Source of the DNA: JAJRRS01 sp965230275
GTDB lineage: Bacteria; Planctomycetota; Phycisphaerae; Phycisphaerales; Phycisphaeraceae
DNA length: 64,000 nucleotides
Reading direction: 5' to 3'
Assembly: GCA_965230275.1 (NCBI GenBank)
Contig: CBDDKO010000002.1
Location: 496,001 to 560,000, forward strand
The notes beneath the pieces are model-generated. The model saw only the letters and a list, made by a program, of their open reading frames with translations, had not been told where the DNA came from and made no database searches. Numbering within the stretch: position 1 is the first letter of the stretch; each line of letters begins with the position of its first letter. Below, one piece after another: positions 1 through 8,578 of this stretch. The position numbers were made by a program, and so were the translations under genes.

Positions 1-1149
1 GACCTCGAGCAGGGCGGGGTTCATCACTTCCCGGTCGTGGCTGTACAGCCGGCGGAAGACCTGGGGCCAGGTGCGCGGGTCGAACGTACCGGCCTGGTAG
101 AGGTAAACGCCCGCGGCGGCCTGCGGGAAGATCAGGCCCGCCAGCGGCAGCCGGGCCAGTGTGGGTGAGCCTAATAGTGCGCCACCCAGGGCGAGCAGCA
201 GCACCGCTCCGGTTGCGTAGATACAGGTTCGGACGAAGGGCTGATCGCGGAGTGTGAGCGTGACGACCGCGCCGAGGATCGCGGGCATGCACCAGGCCAG
301 GAGCATGGTGCGGAAGATGACGGGGTTGTACCAGTACCAGCTTTCGGGGGTATGGGTGAAGGCGTGGACGAAGTTGTACCAGGGCCAGGCGGTTGCCAGA
401 GCGAAACTCAGCACGGAAGCGAGCAGGACGGCGGCGATGCGGCGCGGCCGGCCTGCCTGCCCTGAAGCGATCGCCGTCACGAGCAGGCCCAGACCTCCCA
501 TGGCGGCGCTCATCGCGTGTGTCAGCAAAGCCAGCGCGAGGACGATGGCGGTGACGAGGGTAAATAGGATCAGCCCCGCGCCGCGCAGGCGTGCGAGCCA
601 GGCCCATGAAAGGATCATGACAGGCATGACCAGCGCGGACGGGTTGACCTGGTGCCAGGGCAGATCGCTGAGTGCGAGGCTGTTGGCGTAGCCGGGCGGG
701 AAGCCGTAGAGGAACAGGATGCAGAGCAGGACGCAGGGCCCGGCGTTCTGCAGGTTGTAGGCGCGCAGCCAGACCCAGACCGCCGTCAGCATCAGCAGCA
801 TGTTAAAGACGGCGGCGGCGCTGAGCGCGTCGTAGGCATCCAGCCCCGTGGTCCGGACGATCAGGGCGAGCACCACGGTATAGGGCGAAAAGCGTATCGT
901 CGGCTCGTCGGATGCGTAGGTGGGGTTGCCCGGGTCAGTGAGGTTTTCACTCATCACAAGCACGGCCCGGTGGTGTTCCCATGCGTCGGCGTCGAGCTTC
1001 TCCGAGCGGTTGCCTGTGAGCAGCGCCACGAAAACCAGCAGCAGCATCGACATCGCCAGGTAAAGAACCAGTGCGCTCCGACTGACGGGCGTGTTTGTGT
1101 CGGCCCCTGGAAGTTCCGGCCGGGTGTGTTCCTTGCTGGTGTCTGTCAC
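1..1149 (-). CDS. Polytopic membrane protein, C-terminus cut by window edge
   Basis: The minus strand is open from a GTG at 1149 to base 1 (383 codons, no stop), so the C-terminus lies outside the window. An in-frame TAA sits four codons upstream, which limits the start. After a short polar N-terminus there are many hydrophobic segments separated by short loops (first near residues 25-42), and a soluble-looking loop at about 45-80 with DAWEHH and a Thr-Ile-Arg-Phe-Ser-Pro-Tyr stretch. The layout of one transmembrane helix followed by an acidic loop resembles GT-C type glycosyltransferases or related multi-pass proteins, but I recognise no diagnostic motif. The coding frame is supported by the uninterrupted length and membrane-protein composition. 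Function is unknown; it is separated from the antiporter gene by 70 bp. Confidence 0.75.
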   Translation of the reverse strand, partial: MTDTSKEHTRPELPGADTNTPVSRSALVLYLAMSMLLLVFVALLTGNRSEKLDADAWEHHRAVLVMSENLTDPGNPTYASDEPTIRFSPYTVVLALIVRTTGLDAYDALSAAAVFNMLLMLTAVWVWLRAYNLQNAGPCVLLCILFLYGFPPGYANSLALSDLPWHQVNPSALVMPVMILSWAWLARLRGAGLILFTLVTAIVLALALLTHAMSAAMGGLGLLVTAIASGQAGRPRRIAAVLLASVLSFALATAWPWYNFVHAFTHTPESWYWYNPVIFRTMLLAWCMPAILGAVVTLTLRDQPFVRTCIYATGAVLLLALGGALLGSPTLARLPLAGLIFPQAAAGVYLYQAGTFDPRTWPQVFRRLYSHDREVMNPALLEV

Positions 1150-1219
1150 GGCGCGTATTTATCCGATTTGGCGTGTTGGAAACCGGTCGTCATGATCCAA
1201 GGCCGGCGACGCCTGAGCA

Positions 1220-2953
1220 TCAGCCCTCGGCGTCGGCGAGGTTCAGGTCGGCGCGGAACTCGGTGGCGGTCTGAGCGGTGAGGACGTGGCCTCGGATGGT
1301 GTCGTTCTGGAACGTGCGTGCAAACAGGGCGAGCAGCTCGATCTGGCTGTCGTGGTCGGACTCTGGGGTGAGCAGCAGGCCGATGAGGTTGGCGGGCCGG
1401 CCGTCCTGCGAGTCGAAGTCGATGCCGGTGGTGCTTCTACCGATGATCAGGCAGGGCTTGGCCAGGCCGTCGAGCCTTGCGTGAGGTACGGCGAGGCCGT
1501 TGGGCAGGCCGGTGTGCATCGCACGTTCGCGCTTGATGGCGGCCTTGGCGATGAGGTCCTTGGATAAACCGGTCACTTCCGCGGCGCGTCCGGCGAGCTC
1601 GGTGATGGCGTCGGGAGGGGTGCTGGCGGTCATGTTGATGACGATGTTGCGGTCGGCGATGACATCCATGAGCCGCAATTTGGTCTTGGTCTTGAGCACG
1701 GCCTGCATGGCGGGGCCGGCGAAGAGGCTGGTGGCGAGCGCCATGATGACCACGGCGACGAGCAGTTCTTCGCCGATGAGCCCGGCGCTGAAGGCGAGCT
1801 GGCCCAGGATGATGCCGACCGCGCCCTGGCAGGTCATGCCGAACGCCGTCGCCCAGCTTTCGCGTTTGCTCATGCCGGCGAGCTTGGCCCCGAGGTAGCA
1901 GCCGCTGGACTTACCGATAAAGGCGACAGACAAGACAAGCAGCACAATGCTGAGATTGAACGCTACGACGAAGTTGATCCGCAGGCCGATGCTGGCGAAA
2001 AAGATCGGTGCGAAGAAGTTGGTGACGAACTGGTGGATGGTTTCGCGGGTCCGCTCACGCAACCGGGGTGAGTCGCCGATGGCGACGCCGGCGATGAAGG
2101 CACCGAAGATCGAGTGGATGCCCAGATGCTCGGTGATGGCGGCGCACCCCAGCGCGACCACGGAGACGAACCCGAGCACACCGCCTGGCCAGCTCCAGCG
2201 GGACTGAATATGCGGCAGCGCTTTATGGCACAGCCAGCGGCCGACTGTGATCATCAGCAGCAGGAACGTCAGCGTCAGCGCGATCGTGGTCCAGACGGAA
2301 ACCTGCGGCCCGGCAAGGTCTCCGGTCGGGAGCAGCGCCAGCACGACGGCGAACCCGATCCAGCCGACCAAGTCGTTGAGCATCGCTGAAGAAATGATCA
2401 GCATACCCAGGTCGCTCTTTGCAAGGTTCAGGTCCATGAGAACCTTGGCGATGACCGGCAGGGCGGTGATGGACAGCGCGATCCCGACGAAGATGGCAAA
2501 TGGCAGCGGCGCTTTTTGTCCCATCTCGCCCGCGCCCAGGACGTCCGGGATGCCGAAAGCCATGGCGAAACCCAGTGCGAACGGGACGATCACACCCAGC
2601 ATGCTCACGAAGGCGGTCGCTTTCCCCTGGCGTCTGACCGTAGACAGGTCCACCTCGAGGCCGACGACCAGCAGCAGCAGCGTGGCGGAGATCACCACGA
2701 ACCCGTCCAACGCGACACGGCCCGCTTCACCGGCGGAGGCGGGGAATATCCATTCCATCGTCTCGGGGCTGATGAAGCCCAAGACCGTCGGGCCCAGCAG
2801 GACGCCGGCCAGGATCTCGCCGAGTACCATCGGCTGCTTGAGCCGTCTGGATAGCTCGCCGAGCAGGCGGGACAGGCCCAACAGCACGGCAAGTGCAACC
2901 ATCAACCGGGTGATGTCCGAGGCATCAAGCGAGGCAGCGGCGAGTAGATTCAT
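1220..2953 (-). CDS. Cation:proton antiporter (CPA2 type) fused to a PTS IIA domain
   Basis: About 577 residues. Residues roughly 5-400 form the 12-13 helices of a monovalent cation:H+ antiporter of the KefB/NapA type: GEILAGVLLGPTVLG near the N-terminus, the conserved acidic helix around LLVVGLEVDL, and later GAFIAGVAIGDSPRLRER. The last ~145 residues are a mannitol/fructose-type phosphotransferase IIA domain with the expected active-site sequence GLAVPHAR, whose His would be the phosphoryl acceptor. Such fusions are known in several phyla and suggest control of ion exchange by a phosphotransfer system (inference). An upstream TTG at 2974 is in frame; I prefer ATG 2953. No other PTS component is present in the window. 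Confidence 0.88.
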   Translation of the reverse strand: MNLLAAASLDASDITRLMVALAVLLGLSRLLGELSRRLKQPMVLGEILAGVLLGPTVLGFISPETMEWIFPASAGEAGRVALDGFVVISATLLLLVVGLEVDLSTVRRQGKATAFVSMLGVIVPFALGFAMAFGIPDVLGAGEMGQKAPLPFAIFVGIALSITALPVIAKVLMDLNLAKSDLGMLIISSAMLNDLVGWIGFAVVLALLPTGDLAGPQVSVWTTIALTLTFLLLMITVGRWLCHKALPHIQSRWSWPGGVLGFVSVVALGCAAITEHLGIHSIFGAFIAGVAIGDSPRLRERTRETIHQFVTNFFAPIFFASIGLRINFVVAFNLSIVLLVLSVAFIGKSSGCYLGAKLAGMSKRESWATAFGMTCQGAVGIILGQLAFSAGLIGEELLVAVVIMALATSLFAGPAMQAVLKTKTKLRLMDVIADRNIVINMTASTPPDAITELAGRAAEVTGLSKDLIAKAAIKRERAMHTGLPNGLAVPHARLDGLAKPCLIIGRSTTGIDFDSQDGRPANLIGLLLTPESDHDSQIELLALFARTFQNDTIRGHVLTAQTATEFRADLNLADAEG

Positions 2954-3102
2954 GCGTGGCACCGATCCGATCAAACGCCCACATGGGGCGGGGGGGAACT
3001 CTTGGATGACAAGATAGCTAATTCAGCGTGTTTTGGCGCAGACGATCAGCAAGCACGAACCATCGGCAGGACGTATAAGTAGTGACCCACAGGCGATCAA
3101 GC

Positions 3103-3130
3103 CTGATTCCCCATAGCCATGTGCTAGAAT
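3103..3130 (+). promoter_or_regulatory. Possible promoter giving a leaderless mRNA
   Basis: A good -10 hexamer TAGAAT lies at 3125-3130, seven bases before the ATG at 3137, with a weak -35 (CTGATT, 3103-3108) and a 16-base spacer. If this is the promoter, transcription would start at or next to the start codon, giving a leaderless message. This fits the lack of a properly spaced ribosome binding site before 3137. The -35 match is poor. Confidence 0.35.
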
Positions 3131-3136
3131 AGAGGT

Positions 3137-3769
3137 ATGGTGGAGGATTCCCCACAACATCAGACCCCGGCCCCCGGAACCCCCGGAAGCCCCGGCCACC
3201 CTGGAAGCCCCGGACCTTCCGAATCACGCTGTGTCGTGCTGACCGGGCCCAACGGCTCGGCGCCGGCCGACCTGCTCAGCGGACTCAGCACACGGGGCGT
3301 GAGCACGATCGTGGTGAATCACCCGGCCTCGGCGATGGTTGAATTAGCTCGGGAGGCGGCCGGGATCCTGGTCGTGGTCGAGCCCACTCGCCACCCTTAC
3401 CTCCAAGAACTTATCACAGCGGTCAAACGCTACCACCCCCTCACCGTCCGCTGGGGCTATACCGCGGCGGTGTCATCGGGTCTGCCGCAGCTCCAGGCAC
3501 TGACTAAAGATGCATCGGATACCCCGGGCCCGTTTCACGTAAATGAGCAGGACGGCTCCGCTTGTCAGCCGGACCCGCAGGGCAAGTACCTGGTGCCGGA
3601 CCCGAAGTCGCCGCTTGGCCGGGCTCAGGCGCAGGTGCCCCGAGAGCGCGTGCGATCCTTGGTGGTGAAGGTCCGTGAGACCTCGGAAGCGGACGAGCCG
3701 CTAATCAGCGAAGAAGAGCTGGCGATGCTGCTCGGCCCGACACCGGACGACTCGGGGGAGACACCATGA
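3137..3769 (+). CDS. Receiver-like protein with Gly-Pro linker
   Basis: Protein of 210 residues. Residues ~10-30 are a Pro/Gly/Ser tract (GTPGSPG repeated) encoded by CCCCGGAAGC-type repeats. Residues ~35-115 alternate hydrophobic strands and helices like a response-regulator receiver fold (RCVVLTGPNG..., GILVVVEPT...), but the phosphorylatable Asp is not evident, so it would be a pseudo-receiver. The C-terminal third is polar and ends in an acidic helix. It overlaps the next gene by four bases (ATGA), so the two are co-translated; the partner is a diguanylate cyclase with a similar N-terminal domain. A role in controlling c-di-GMP synthesis is an inference from this pairing. No firm family name. 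Confidence 0.7.
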   Translation: MVEDSPQHQTPAPGTPGSPGHPGSPGPSESRCVVLTGPNGSAPADLLSGLSTRGVSTIVVNHPASAMVELAREAAGILVVVEPTRHPYLQELITAVKRYHPLTVRWGYTAAVSSGLPQLQALTKDASDTPGPFHVNEQDGSACQPDPQGKYLVPDPKSPLGRAQAQVPRERVRSLVVKVRETSEADEPLISEEELAMLLGPTPDDSGETP

Positions 3770-5052
3770 GCGCAGCGGCTGACTACAACGCAGCGGTATC
3801 AGGAAGCTCATCCAGCCAGGAGGGCATGAGCCGCCGAGTGTTGATCGTGGAAGGCACGACGCACACAGACCGGCTGTCGGACTTGGCCGAGGGGCTTGGC
3901 CTCTCGTGGGAAGTAGCGCCGTCGTATTTGTCGGCGCTTGGCGCACTGTCTTCGGACACGGCCGGCATCCTGATCGGGCCGGGCGATGTCTGGCGCGGCT
4001 CGCTGGACACGGTGGTGAATAGCGCGAAGACGCTATCGCCGGGCATTCAACTCGTGGCGGTGTGTGAGAGCGACGATACGGACCACCAGCAGGCCGCGGT
4101 GCAGGCGGGGTTTGACCATCTGCTGACGCCGCCGTTCCGTGTTGAAGCGCTCACGGCCATGCTGCACGGCCAGCCTATCGAGCCGGTGCAGGAAGACACT
4201 CAGGCCGATGACGAAGCGCCGGGCGACATCGACCTGATCGATGCGCTGTTATCCGGCAAGGGGCATATGACCGACGTCGCTGCGAGGATGATCGCATCAC
4301 ACACGGGACTGCAAGGCCTGGGCATCCGGCCGAACGACGGCGAGGCGCCCGAGGGGCATGCGTGTGTCGAAGTGACGTATCAGGGTACACCGGTTGCCAA
4401 GTTGTTTGCCGCGCCGCCGGCGACAGAGGAGCATCTGCATCCCTGGGCCGACTGGCTGGGCAGGTGGCTGGCGCTACGTGACCAGTTCACGGGTCTGCAG
4501 GCGATGGCGTTGCGAGATGAACTGACCGGCGTGTGGAACCGGCGGTACTTCAACCGTTTCCTGGATCGCATCCTGAAGCGGGCCCAGGATGACCGCTCAC
4601 AGGTGACGCTGCTGGTTTTCGATATCGATGACTTCAAGCTCTACAACGATCACCACGGCCACGGCACGGGCGACATGGTCCTGCGCGAGACGGCGCGGCT
4701 GATGGGTTCGGTGGTCCGCGAGCATGACGTGGTGGCACGTATCGGCGGGGACGAGTTTGCCGTGATCTTCTGGGATAATGAAAAGCCGCGCAAGCCCCAC
4801 AGCGAGCACCCTCATGACGTCGTGGAGATGGCGCGGCGGTTCCAGAACGAAATCTGCTCGCACCGCTTCCCCAAGCTGCTTGACCAGACTATCGGTCGGC
4901 TGACCGTGTCCGGCGGGCTGGCGAGCTTCCCCTGGGACGGGCGGACCGCTGAGGACCTACTCGAACGCGCCGACGCCATGGCCCTGCAATCCAAACGACA
5001 GGGCAAGAACGCGATCACCTTCGGCACCGGGCCCAAACGCGCCAGCACCTGA
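3766..5052 (+). CDS. Diguanylate cyclase with receiver-like N-terminus
   Basis: Protein of 428 residues making cyclic di-GMP from two GTP. The N-terminal ~125 residues look like a receiver domain (VLIVEGTTH at the first strand), but the third strand ends in GILIGPGD rather than a clear phospho-Asp site, so it may be degenerate. A linker of ~110 residues follows. The C-terminal ~175 residues are a GGDEF domain: DELTGVWNRRYF at its start and the intact active-site loop RIGGDEFAVIF. An RxxD inhibitory site (REHD) lies five residues before GGDEF, so product inhibition is expected. A ribosome binding site (GGGGGAG, six bases before ATG) sits inside the end of the upstream gene. No EAL or HD-GYP domain is present. 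Confidence 0.9.
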   Translation: MSAAADYNAAVSGSSSSQEGMSRRVLIVEGTTHTDRLSDLAEGLGLSWEVAPSYLSALGALSSDTAGILIGPGDVWRGSLDTVVNSAKTLSPGIQLVAVCESDDTDHQQAAVQAGFDHLLTPPFRVEALTAMLHGQPIEPVQEDTQADDEAPGDIDLIDALLSGKGHMTDVAARMIASHTGLQGLGIRPNDGEAPEGHACVEVTYQGTPVAKLFAAPPATEEHLHPWADWLGRWLALRDQFTGLQAMALRDELTGVWNRRYFNRFLDRILKRAQDDRSQVTLLVFDIDDFKLYNDHHGHGTGDMVLRETARLMGSVVREHDVVARIGGDEFAVIFWDNEKPRKPHSEHPHDVVEMARRFQNEICSHRFPKLLDQTIGRLTVSGGLASFPWDGRTAEDLLERADAMALQSKRQGKNAITFGTGPKRAST

Positions 5053-5228
5053 TTGCAGCCGCCGGGGAACCGTTCCATCTCAAACCGCCATTTTGTCGCC
5101 GTGCCAAGACCCGGCGAATCCGCTACATTACACAGCTAAGGCGTCGTGGAATCGGCCAAGAGCCGGCCTCGCGACCGCCAAACCATGCTACGTCCAACCC
5201 CACCCCCTCATACAAGGGCCATCGATTA

Positions 5229-7199
5229 ATGTCGTTTGATTCCACGATCCACGCCAAGGCGGTTGAATTGACCAAGTTGAGTTACGAGATGACGGCCGCC
5301 GCCGGTTCGGGCCACCCGACCAGTTGCGCCAGCCTCGCTCACCTGGTCGCGGTATTGATGTATCAGCAGATGCGCTACGAGCCGGTGAATCCCGGTCACC
5401 CCAGCAGCGACCGCCTTGTGCTTAGCGAGGGTCACGCTGTGCCGGTGGTGTATGCCGCGTGTACGGACCTGGGGATCCATATCGGCAAGGACAAATCGAA
5501 TCTGCGGGCTATGACCCGGGCGGATGCGATGTCGCTTCGTGAGATCGGCTCGGTGGTGGACGGCCACCCGAACCCGGCGGAGGGTTTCCCCTTCTTCGAC
5601 ACGGCGACCGGCTCGCTGGGACAGGGCCTGTCACATGCCGCGGGGCTCGCTGCTGCCGCGAAGATCGACGGGCTGGATAAGCGCATCTACTGCCTGATCG
5701 GCGACGGCGAGGCGCGCGAGGGGCAAATCTGGGAAGCGGTCGACTTTATCCGGGATCACGGGCTCAAGGCTGTGTGCCCGATCTTCAACTGCAATGTGTA
5801 CGGCCAGTCCGACAAAGTAAGTCATCAACAGTCGCCGGAGGTGCTGGCGGCGAAGTTGGAAGCGGCGGGTTACGAGGTGCTATCAATCGACGGGCATGTA
5901 CCGTCGCAGGTGCAGTCGGCCTATGCACGGCACGCCGAAGCGCAGGACCAGGCGGACGCCAACCCCGTGGCGATCGTTGCGAAGACGCTCAAGGGCTGGG
6001 GTAGCGCGTCGCAGCAGGGCCAGGGGCATCACGGCAAGCCTGCGACCGGCGATGAACTTACTCAAGCGATTGAAGAACTGGAAGCGACCGGGCGTTCGCT
6101 TGGCGCGATCTCTGATACGCCGCTGAAGATCGGCATGATGTCGCCGAAGAAGCCCGAGCCGGCTCAGCCGCAGGCGGTGGTCGGGTTCGAACAGGCGATG
6201 AAGCAGTTCGGGCATGAGTCGGCCCTGGAAAGTGGGCGGTTCGCGACACGGCGGGCTTATGGCGTAGCGCTTCGTGCCTTGGGACACACCCACCCGGGCG
6301 TGGTCGCGCTGGATGCGGACGTCAGCAACTCGACGTTTGCCGACATGTTCATGAAAGACGAAGCGCTAATGGATCGGTACCTGGAGTGCCGGATCGCGGA
6401 GCAGAACATGTTCTCGGTGGCGGCGGGTCTAAGCGCGGCGGGCAAGACGCCGTTCTGTTCGACATTCGCGAAGTTTGCGGTGCGCGGGTATGACCAGATC
6501 GAGATGGCAGTGAACAGCGGGGCGAACTTCAAGGTCGTCGGATCGCATGCGGGCATCAGCCTGGCGGCGGACGGGCCCAGCCAGATGTCGTTGCCGGACG
6601 TAGCGTGGTTCCGTGCGTTCAGCACGATGAAGCGCCAGAACGGCACGCCGGGCTTTTATGTGCTGCAGCCGAGCGATGCGTACCAGGCGTATGCCCTGAC
6701 CGTGGCGATGGCGGGGTACGATGGGCCTTGCTACATGCGAACGCTGCGGCCTGAGACAGAGTTCCTGTACGGGCCGGAGGACACGTTTACGCTCGGCGGG
6801 CACGAGGTGCTGGTCGAGGGGCGCGACCTGCTGATCATTGCCTCGGGCTACATGGTACATGAAGCGAACAAGGCGCTGGATGAGCTGGACGCCCAGGGGA
6901 TCGACGCGACGCTGGTTGACCTCTACTCGTTGCCCTTCGACGGTGAAGCGATCCTGGACCTTGCAAATCAGAACAACGGTATGGTCCTGACGCTGGAAGA
7001 CAACTACGGCGGGGGGATCGGCTCAGCCGTCGCCGACGTTGCCTCGGAAGACGGCGGCGGCTTCACTGTGCAGCAGCTTCACGTCCGCAACCTGCCCAAG
7101 AGCGGGCGCACCGCCGACGACGTGATGTCGTATTGCGGCGTTAGCGCGGACGATATCGTGAAGAAGGCGATGTCGATGCTGGAGTTGAGTGCGACGTGA
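5229..7199 (+). CDS. tkt: Transketolase
   Basis: Protein of 656 residues, full length for transketolase, a thiamine-diphosphate enzyme moving two-carbon units between sugar phosphates in the pentose phosphate pathway. Seen are the N-terminal GSGHPTSC (catalytic His), LSEGHA, the diphosphate-binding motif starting GDGEAREG at residue ~158, and in the pyrimidine-binding domain CRIAEQNMFSVAAGLSAAGK, whose Glu activates the cofactor. A C-terminal transketolase domain follows (~residue 530 on). The sequence is of the single-chain type close to the split archaeal form rather than the E. coli TktA type (impression from motifs). AAGGG lies 10 bases before the ATG. Its stop codon abuts the stop of the convergent glycosyltransferase gene. 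Confidence 0.93.
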   Translation: MSFDSTIHAKAVELTKLSYEMTAAAGSGHPTSCASLAHLVAVLMYQQMRYEPVNPGHPSSDRLVLSEGHAVPVVYAACTDLGIHIGKDKSNLRAMTRADAMSLREIGSVVDGHPNPAEGFPFFDTATGSLGQGLSHAAGLAAAAKIDGLDKRIYCLIGDGEAREGQIWEAVDFIRDHGLKAVCPIFNCNVYGQSDKVSHQQSPEVLAAKLEAAGYEVLSIDGHVPSQVQSAYARHAEAQDQADANPVAIVAKTLKGWGSASQQGQGHHGKPATGDELTQAIEELEATGRSLGAISDTPLKIGMMSPKKPEPAQPQAVVGFEQAMKQFGHESALESGRFATRRAYGVALRALGHTHPGVVALDADVSNSTFADMFMKDEALMDRYLECRIAEQNMFSVAAGLSAAGKTPFCSTFAKFAVRGYDQIEMAVNSGANFKVVGSHAGISLAADGPSQMSLPDVAWFRAFSTMKRQNGTPGFYVLQPSDAYQAYALTVAMAGYDGPCYMRTLRPETEFLYGPEDTFTLGGHEVLVEGRDLLIIASGYMVHEANKALDELDAQGIDATLVDLYSLPFDGEAILDLANQNNGMVLTLEDNYGGGIGSAVADVASEDGGGFTVQQLHVRNLPKSGRTADDVMSYCGVSADDIVKKAMSMLELSAT

Positions 7200-8573
7200 T
7201 CAGGCGGCTTGCCTGTATGGGTAGCGAGCAGTGACGTGATCGGCTCGTCCCATTACGCTGTCATAAACGGCCTGAATCCGGGCCATTCGCTTGGTGAAGC
7301 TGAAGGCATTGTGGACTCGCTGGCTTGCCTTGTGTGCAAAGGATCGATGCTGTGCAGGATCAGCAAGCAGTGGGTTGATCTGACTTGCCCAGGACCGGTC
7401 GTGGTCGCTGAGGATGATCCCGCAGTTGCCATTATCCAGTAGGTCGCTGACACCGCCAACATTGGTTGCCGCGACGGGCACACCCATGGCCATAGCTTCG
7501 AGCACGACATTGGGCAGGCCTTCTGTCCGGCTTGGCAGGAGCAGTGCGTCGAGCGCTTCGTAGACCTGCCGTGTGTCGCTCTGCCAGCCCCAGAAGTGCA
7601 CGTGATTGGCTGTCCCAAGTTTCTGGGCGAGTTGCTCGAGCCGCTCGCGCTCGGGGCCGTCGCCAATGAGATGCAACTCGACCCGTGGGTGCTCGGCGAG
7701 CTGGGCGGGCATCATGTGGATTGCACGGTCCACGCCCTTTTCCGGGCTCAGCCTGCCGATCACACCAATGGCGAAGCGGCTGCGGTCCATCCCGAGTTCG
7801 TATTTTGCATCGGTCAATGAGCGGGTGCGGTGGTACTCGTTGGAATCGATCGCGTTTGGGATGTAGGTGAGCCGATCCGGATTGACGCCGTGTCGGGCGC
7901 AGTGGCTAAGCAGCTGCGGGCTGACGGTGATCACACGGTCGTAACCGAGCATGGCGAGGTTGTCGAGGTGGTAGTACAAGCGCGTGCGCCATGTTTCACG
8001 GGTGAAGCCGTGCGCCGTGGTGATGAGTTTCATCTTGTGGAAACGTTTGAGCAGCAGGCCGATGAGGTTTGACTTGTAGTCGTGGCCGTGCCAGATATCG
8101 ATGTCCAGGTCCCGGCAGAGGTTCAGCAGGGCGCCGATGCTGTGGTGATCGATTGCGCCGGTTTCAGGGACCTCGTAGAGCGGGCAGCCGTGGCTCTTTG
8201 CGGTGTCGCGGATGACGCACATGCCGGGATCGCCTTGCGGGTACAGGTAGGCGGCGGTCATGTGGTAGCGCGAAGCGTCGGCGTACTGGGGGCTACGCAG
8301 GATGGTCTTCTCGGGACCACCACCGCAGCCGGTGACGACACGGACATGGAGCACGTTCACGGGGCGCGTCTTCTTGGCGATTGGACGGATGACCGGGTGC
8401 TTGACGTGCAGGCTAGGTGTAACGGCTGCGACCGGTTTTACGGCCGGTTTGACGGCTCGGGTGTATACTTCCGGGGGCCGGGTGTGTACTTCCGGGGGCG
8501 CAACGGAGCCCTTGCCCTCAGGGAAGAGGTCGGCGGCGGTGAGCTTCAGGGGCTGGCGGGGTTGATCGGGCAT
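7200..8573 (-). CDS. Glycosyltransferase family 4
   Basis: Protein of 457 residues transferring a sugar from a nucleotide donor to a glycan. After a ~70-residue Pro/Val/Lys-rich N-terminal tail comes the GT-B fold: ILHV-like strand (VNVLHVRVVTGCGGGPEKTIL), a middle IGVIGRLSPEKGVDRAI segment, and the donor-site motif with the conserved acidic residues (PSRTEGLPNVVLEAMAMGVPVAATNVGG). The tail contains two copies of CCCCCGGAAGT 21 bases apart, read as PPEVHTR and PPEVYTR, so it seems to have grown by short duplication. The gene follows the radical SAM gene by five bases and is probably co-transcribed with it and the ligase and GT2 genes. A role in surface polysaccharide synthesis is inferred from the neighbours. 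Confidence 0.9.
   Translation of the reverse strand: MPDQPRQPLKLTAADLFPEGKGSVAPPEVHTRPPEVYTRAVKPAVKPVAAVTPSLHVKHPVIRPIAKKTRPVNVLHVRVVTGCGGGPEKTILRSPQYADASRYHMTAAYLYPQGDPGMCVIRDTAKSHGCPLYEVPETGAIDHHSIGALLNLCRDLDIDIWHGHDYKSNLIGLLLKRFHKMKLITTAHGFTRETWRTRLYYHLDNLAMLGYDRVITVSPQLLSHCARHGVNPDRLTYIPNAIDSNEYHRTRSLTDAKYELGMDRSRFAIGVIGRLSPEKGVDRAIHMMPAQLAEHPRVELHLIGDGPERERLEQLAQKLGTANHVHFWGWQSDTRQVYEALDALLLPSRTEGLPNVVLEAMAMGVPVAATNVGGVSDLLDNGNCGIILSDHDRSWASQINPLLADPAQHRSFAHKASQRVHNAFSFTKRMARIQAVYDSVMGRADHVTARYPYRQAA
8467..8499 (-). repeat. Two copies of the 11-mer CCCCCGGAAGT in a coding tail
   Basis: On the plus strand ACTTCCGGGGGC occurs at 8467-8478 and 8488-8499, spaced by one 21-base unit. The duplication encodes seven-residue repeats (PPEVHTR/PPEVYTR) before the catalytic domain of the GT4 enzyme. 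The same 11-mer recurs elsewhere in the window (20218, 20882, 21245, 40117, 40132, 40779, 45273). Confidence 0.8.
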
Positions 8574-8578
8574 GGGTG

